Source: JBDLID01 sp039715055
GTDB taxonomy: Bacteria > Desulfobacterota > Desulfobulbia > Desulfobulbales > Desulfocapsaceae
Assembly: GCA_039715055.1 (NCBI GenBank)
Contig: JBDLID010000155.1
Span: forward strand, 1-6,499
DNA length: 6,499 bases
Reading direction: 5' to 3'
The translations under genes and the position numbers were made by a program. Below the pieces are notes generated by a model. That model was not told where the DNA came from, did not search any database, and worked only from the letters and a program-made list of their open reading frames with translations. Shown here piece by piece: positions 6,385 through 6,499 of the stretch (its first letter is position 1; every line of letters begins with the position of its first letter).

Positions 6385-6499
6385 CTATGTCTCTTCGGGA
6401 AGAATAATCAGCTCTTCTGGGTGAAAGTGGAGGAAAACCCGGTCTCCTGGGTTAAACTGTTTGCCGATCGCCGCCGCAGTCGTAAAAATTTCCCCTACA
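6385..6499 (-). CDS. C-terminal fragment, probable ABC transporter ATP-binding protein (TOBE-like end)
   Basis: Read on the - strand, codons from 6498 down to a TAG at 6387-6385 give 37 residues with no interruption, continuing past the right edge. The segment KQFNPGDRVFLHF followed by HPEELIILPEE matches the pattern of the last strands of TOBE-type domains (a GDxV turn, alternating hydrophobics, then PE and LP). Such domains sit at the C-terminus of importer ATPases of the polyamine, molybdate/tungstate, iron or sugar type. The ATPase core lies outside the window, so the substrate cannot be named. The gene converges on the gcv operon and is probably unrelated to it. The fragment is short, so the family call is tentative, though the frame and composition look coding. 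Confidence 0.55.
   Translation of the reverse strand, partial: VGEIFTTAAAIGKQFNPGDRVFLHFHPEELIILPEET

Overview
The window holds most of a glycine cleavage system (GCS) operon on the + strand, plus the tail of one unrelated gene entering from the right on the - strand. In order: the C-terminal part of glycine dehydrogenase subunit 2 (gcvPB, cut by the left edge); a 515-residue protein that joins octanoyltransferase (LipB) to lipoyl synthase (LipA) in one reading frame; dihydrolipoyl dehydrogenase (lpd, the L protein); and an 882-residue protein that joins aminomethyltransferase (GcvT, the T protein) to a serine hydroxymethyltransferase (SHMT, GlyA) domain. Gaps between genes are 13, 36 and 36 bases, and I see no terminator between them, so one transcript is likely. 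The H protein (gcvH) and P subunit 1 (gcvPA) are not in the window; they are expected just upstream of the left edge.

How the genes work together: the P protein decarboxylates glycine and loads the aminomethyl group onto the lipoyl arm of H protein. LipB-LipA builds that arm, with octanoyl transfer followed by sulfur insertion at C6 and C8. The GcvT half releases ammonia and passes the one-carbon unit to a tetrahydropterin as the 5,10-methylene form. Lpd reoxidises the dihydrolipoyl arm with NAD+. The fused SHMT half can condense the methylene unit with a second glycine to give serine, or run the other way. The operon therefore links glycine, serine and one-carbon metabolism and carries its own cofactor assembly.

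The main points of interest are the two fusions. In both, the catalytic residues of both halves can be seen. The SHMT half resembles archaeal SHMTs (as I recall methanogen sequences) more than the E. coli type. Two neighbouring fusions in one pathway suggest selection for fixed stoichiometry or channelling, but this is inference.

Organism: a bacterium of roughly 50% GC with a two-subunit (split) P protein. Gene content and protein style suggest an anaerobe, most likely Desulfobacterota (sulfate reducers and relatives). This assignment is from memory of similar proteins and is not certain.

The last ~240 bases hold a 127-base convergent intergenic region with small inverted repeats, and then a 37-residue C-terminal fragment on the - strand that looks like the end of a TOBE-type domain of an ABC transporter ATPase. 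I see no RNA gene, mobile element, CRISPR array or long repeat.
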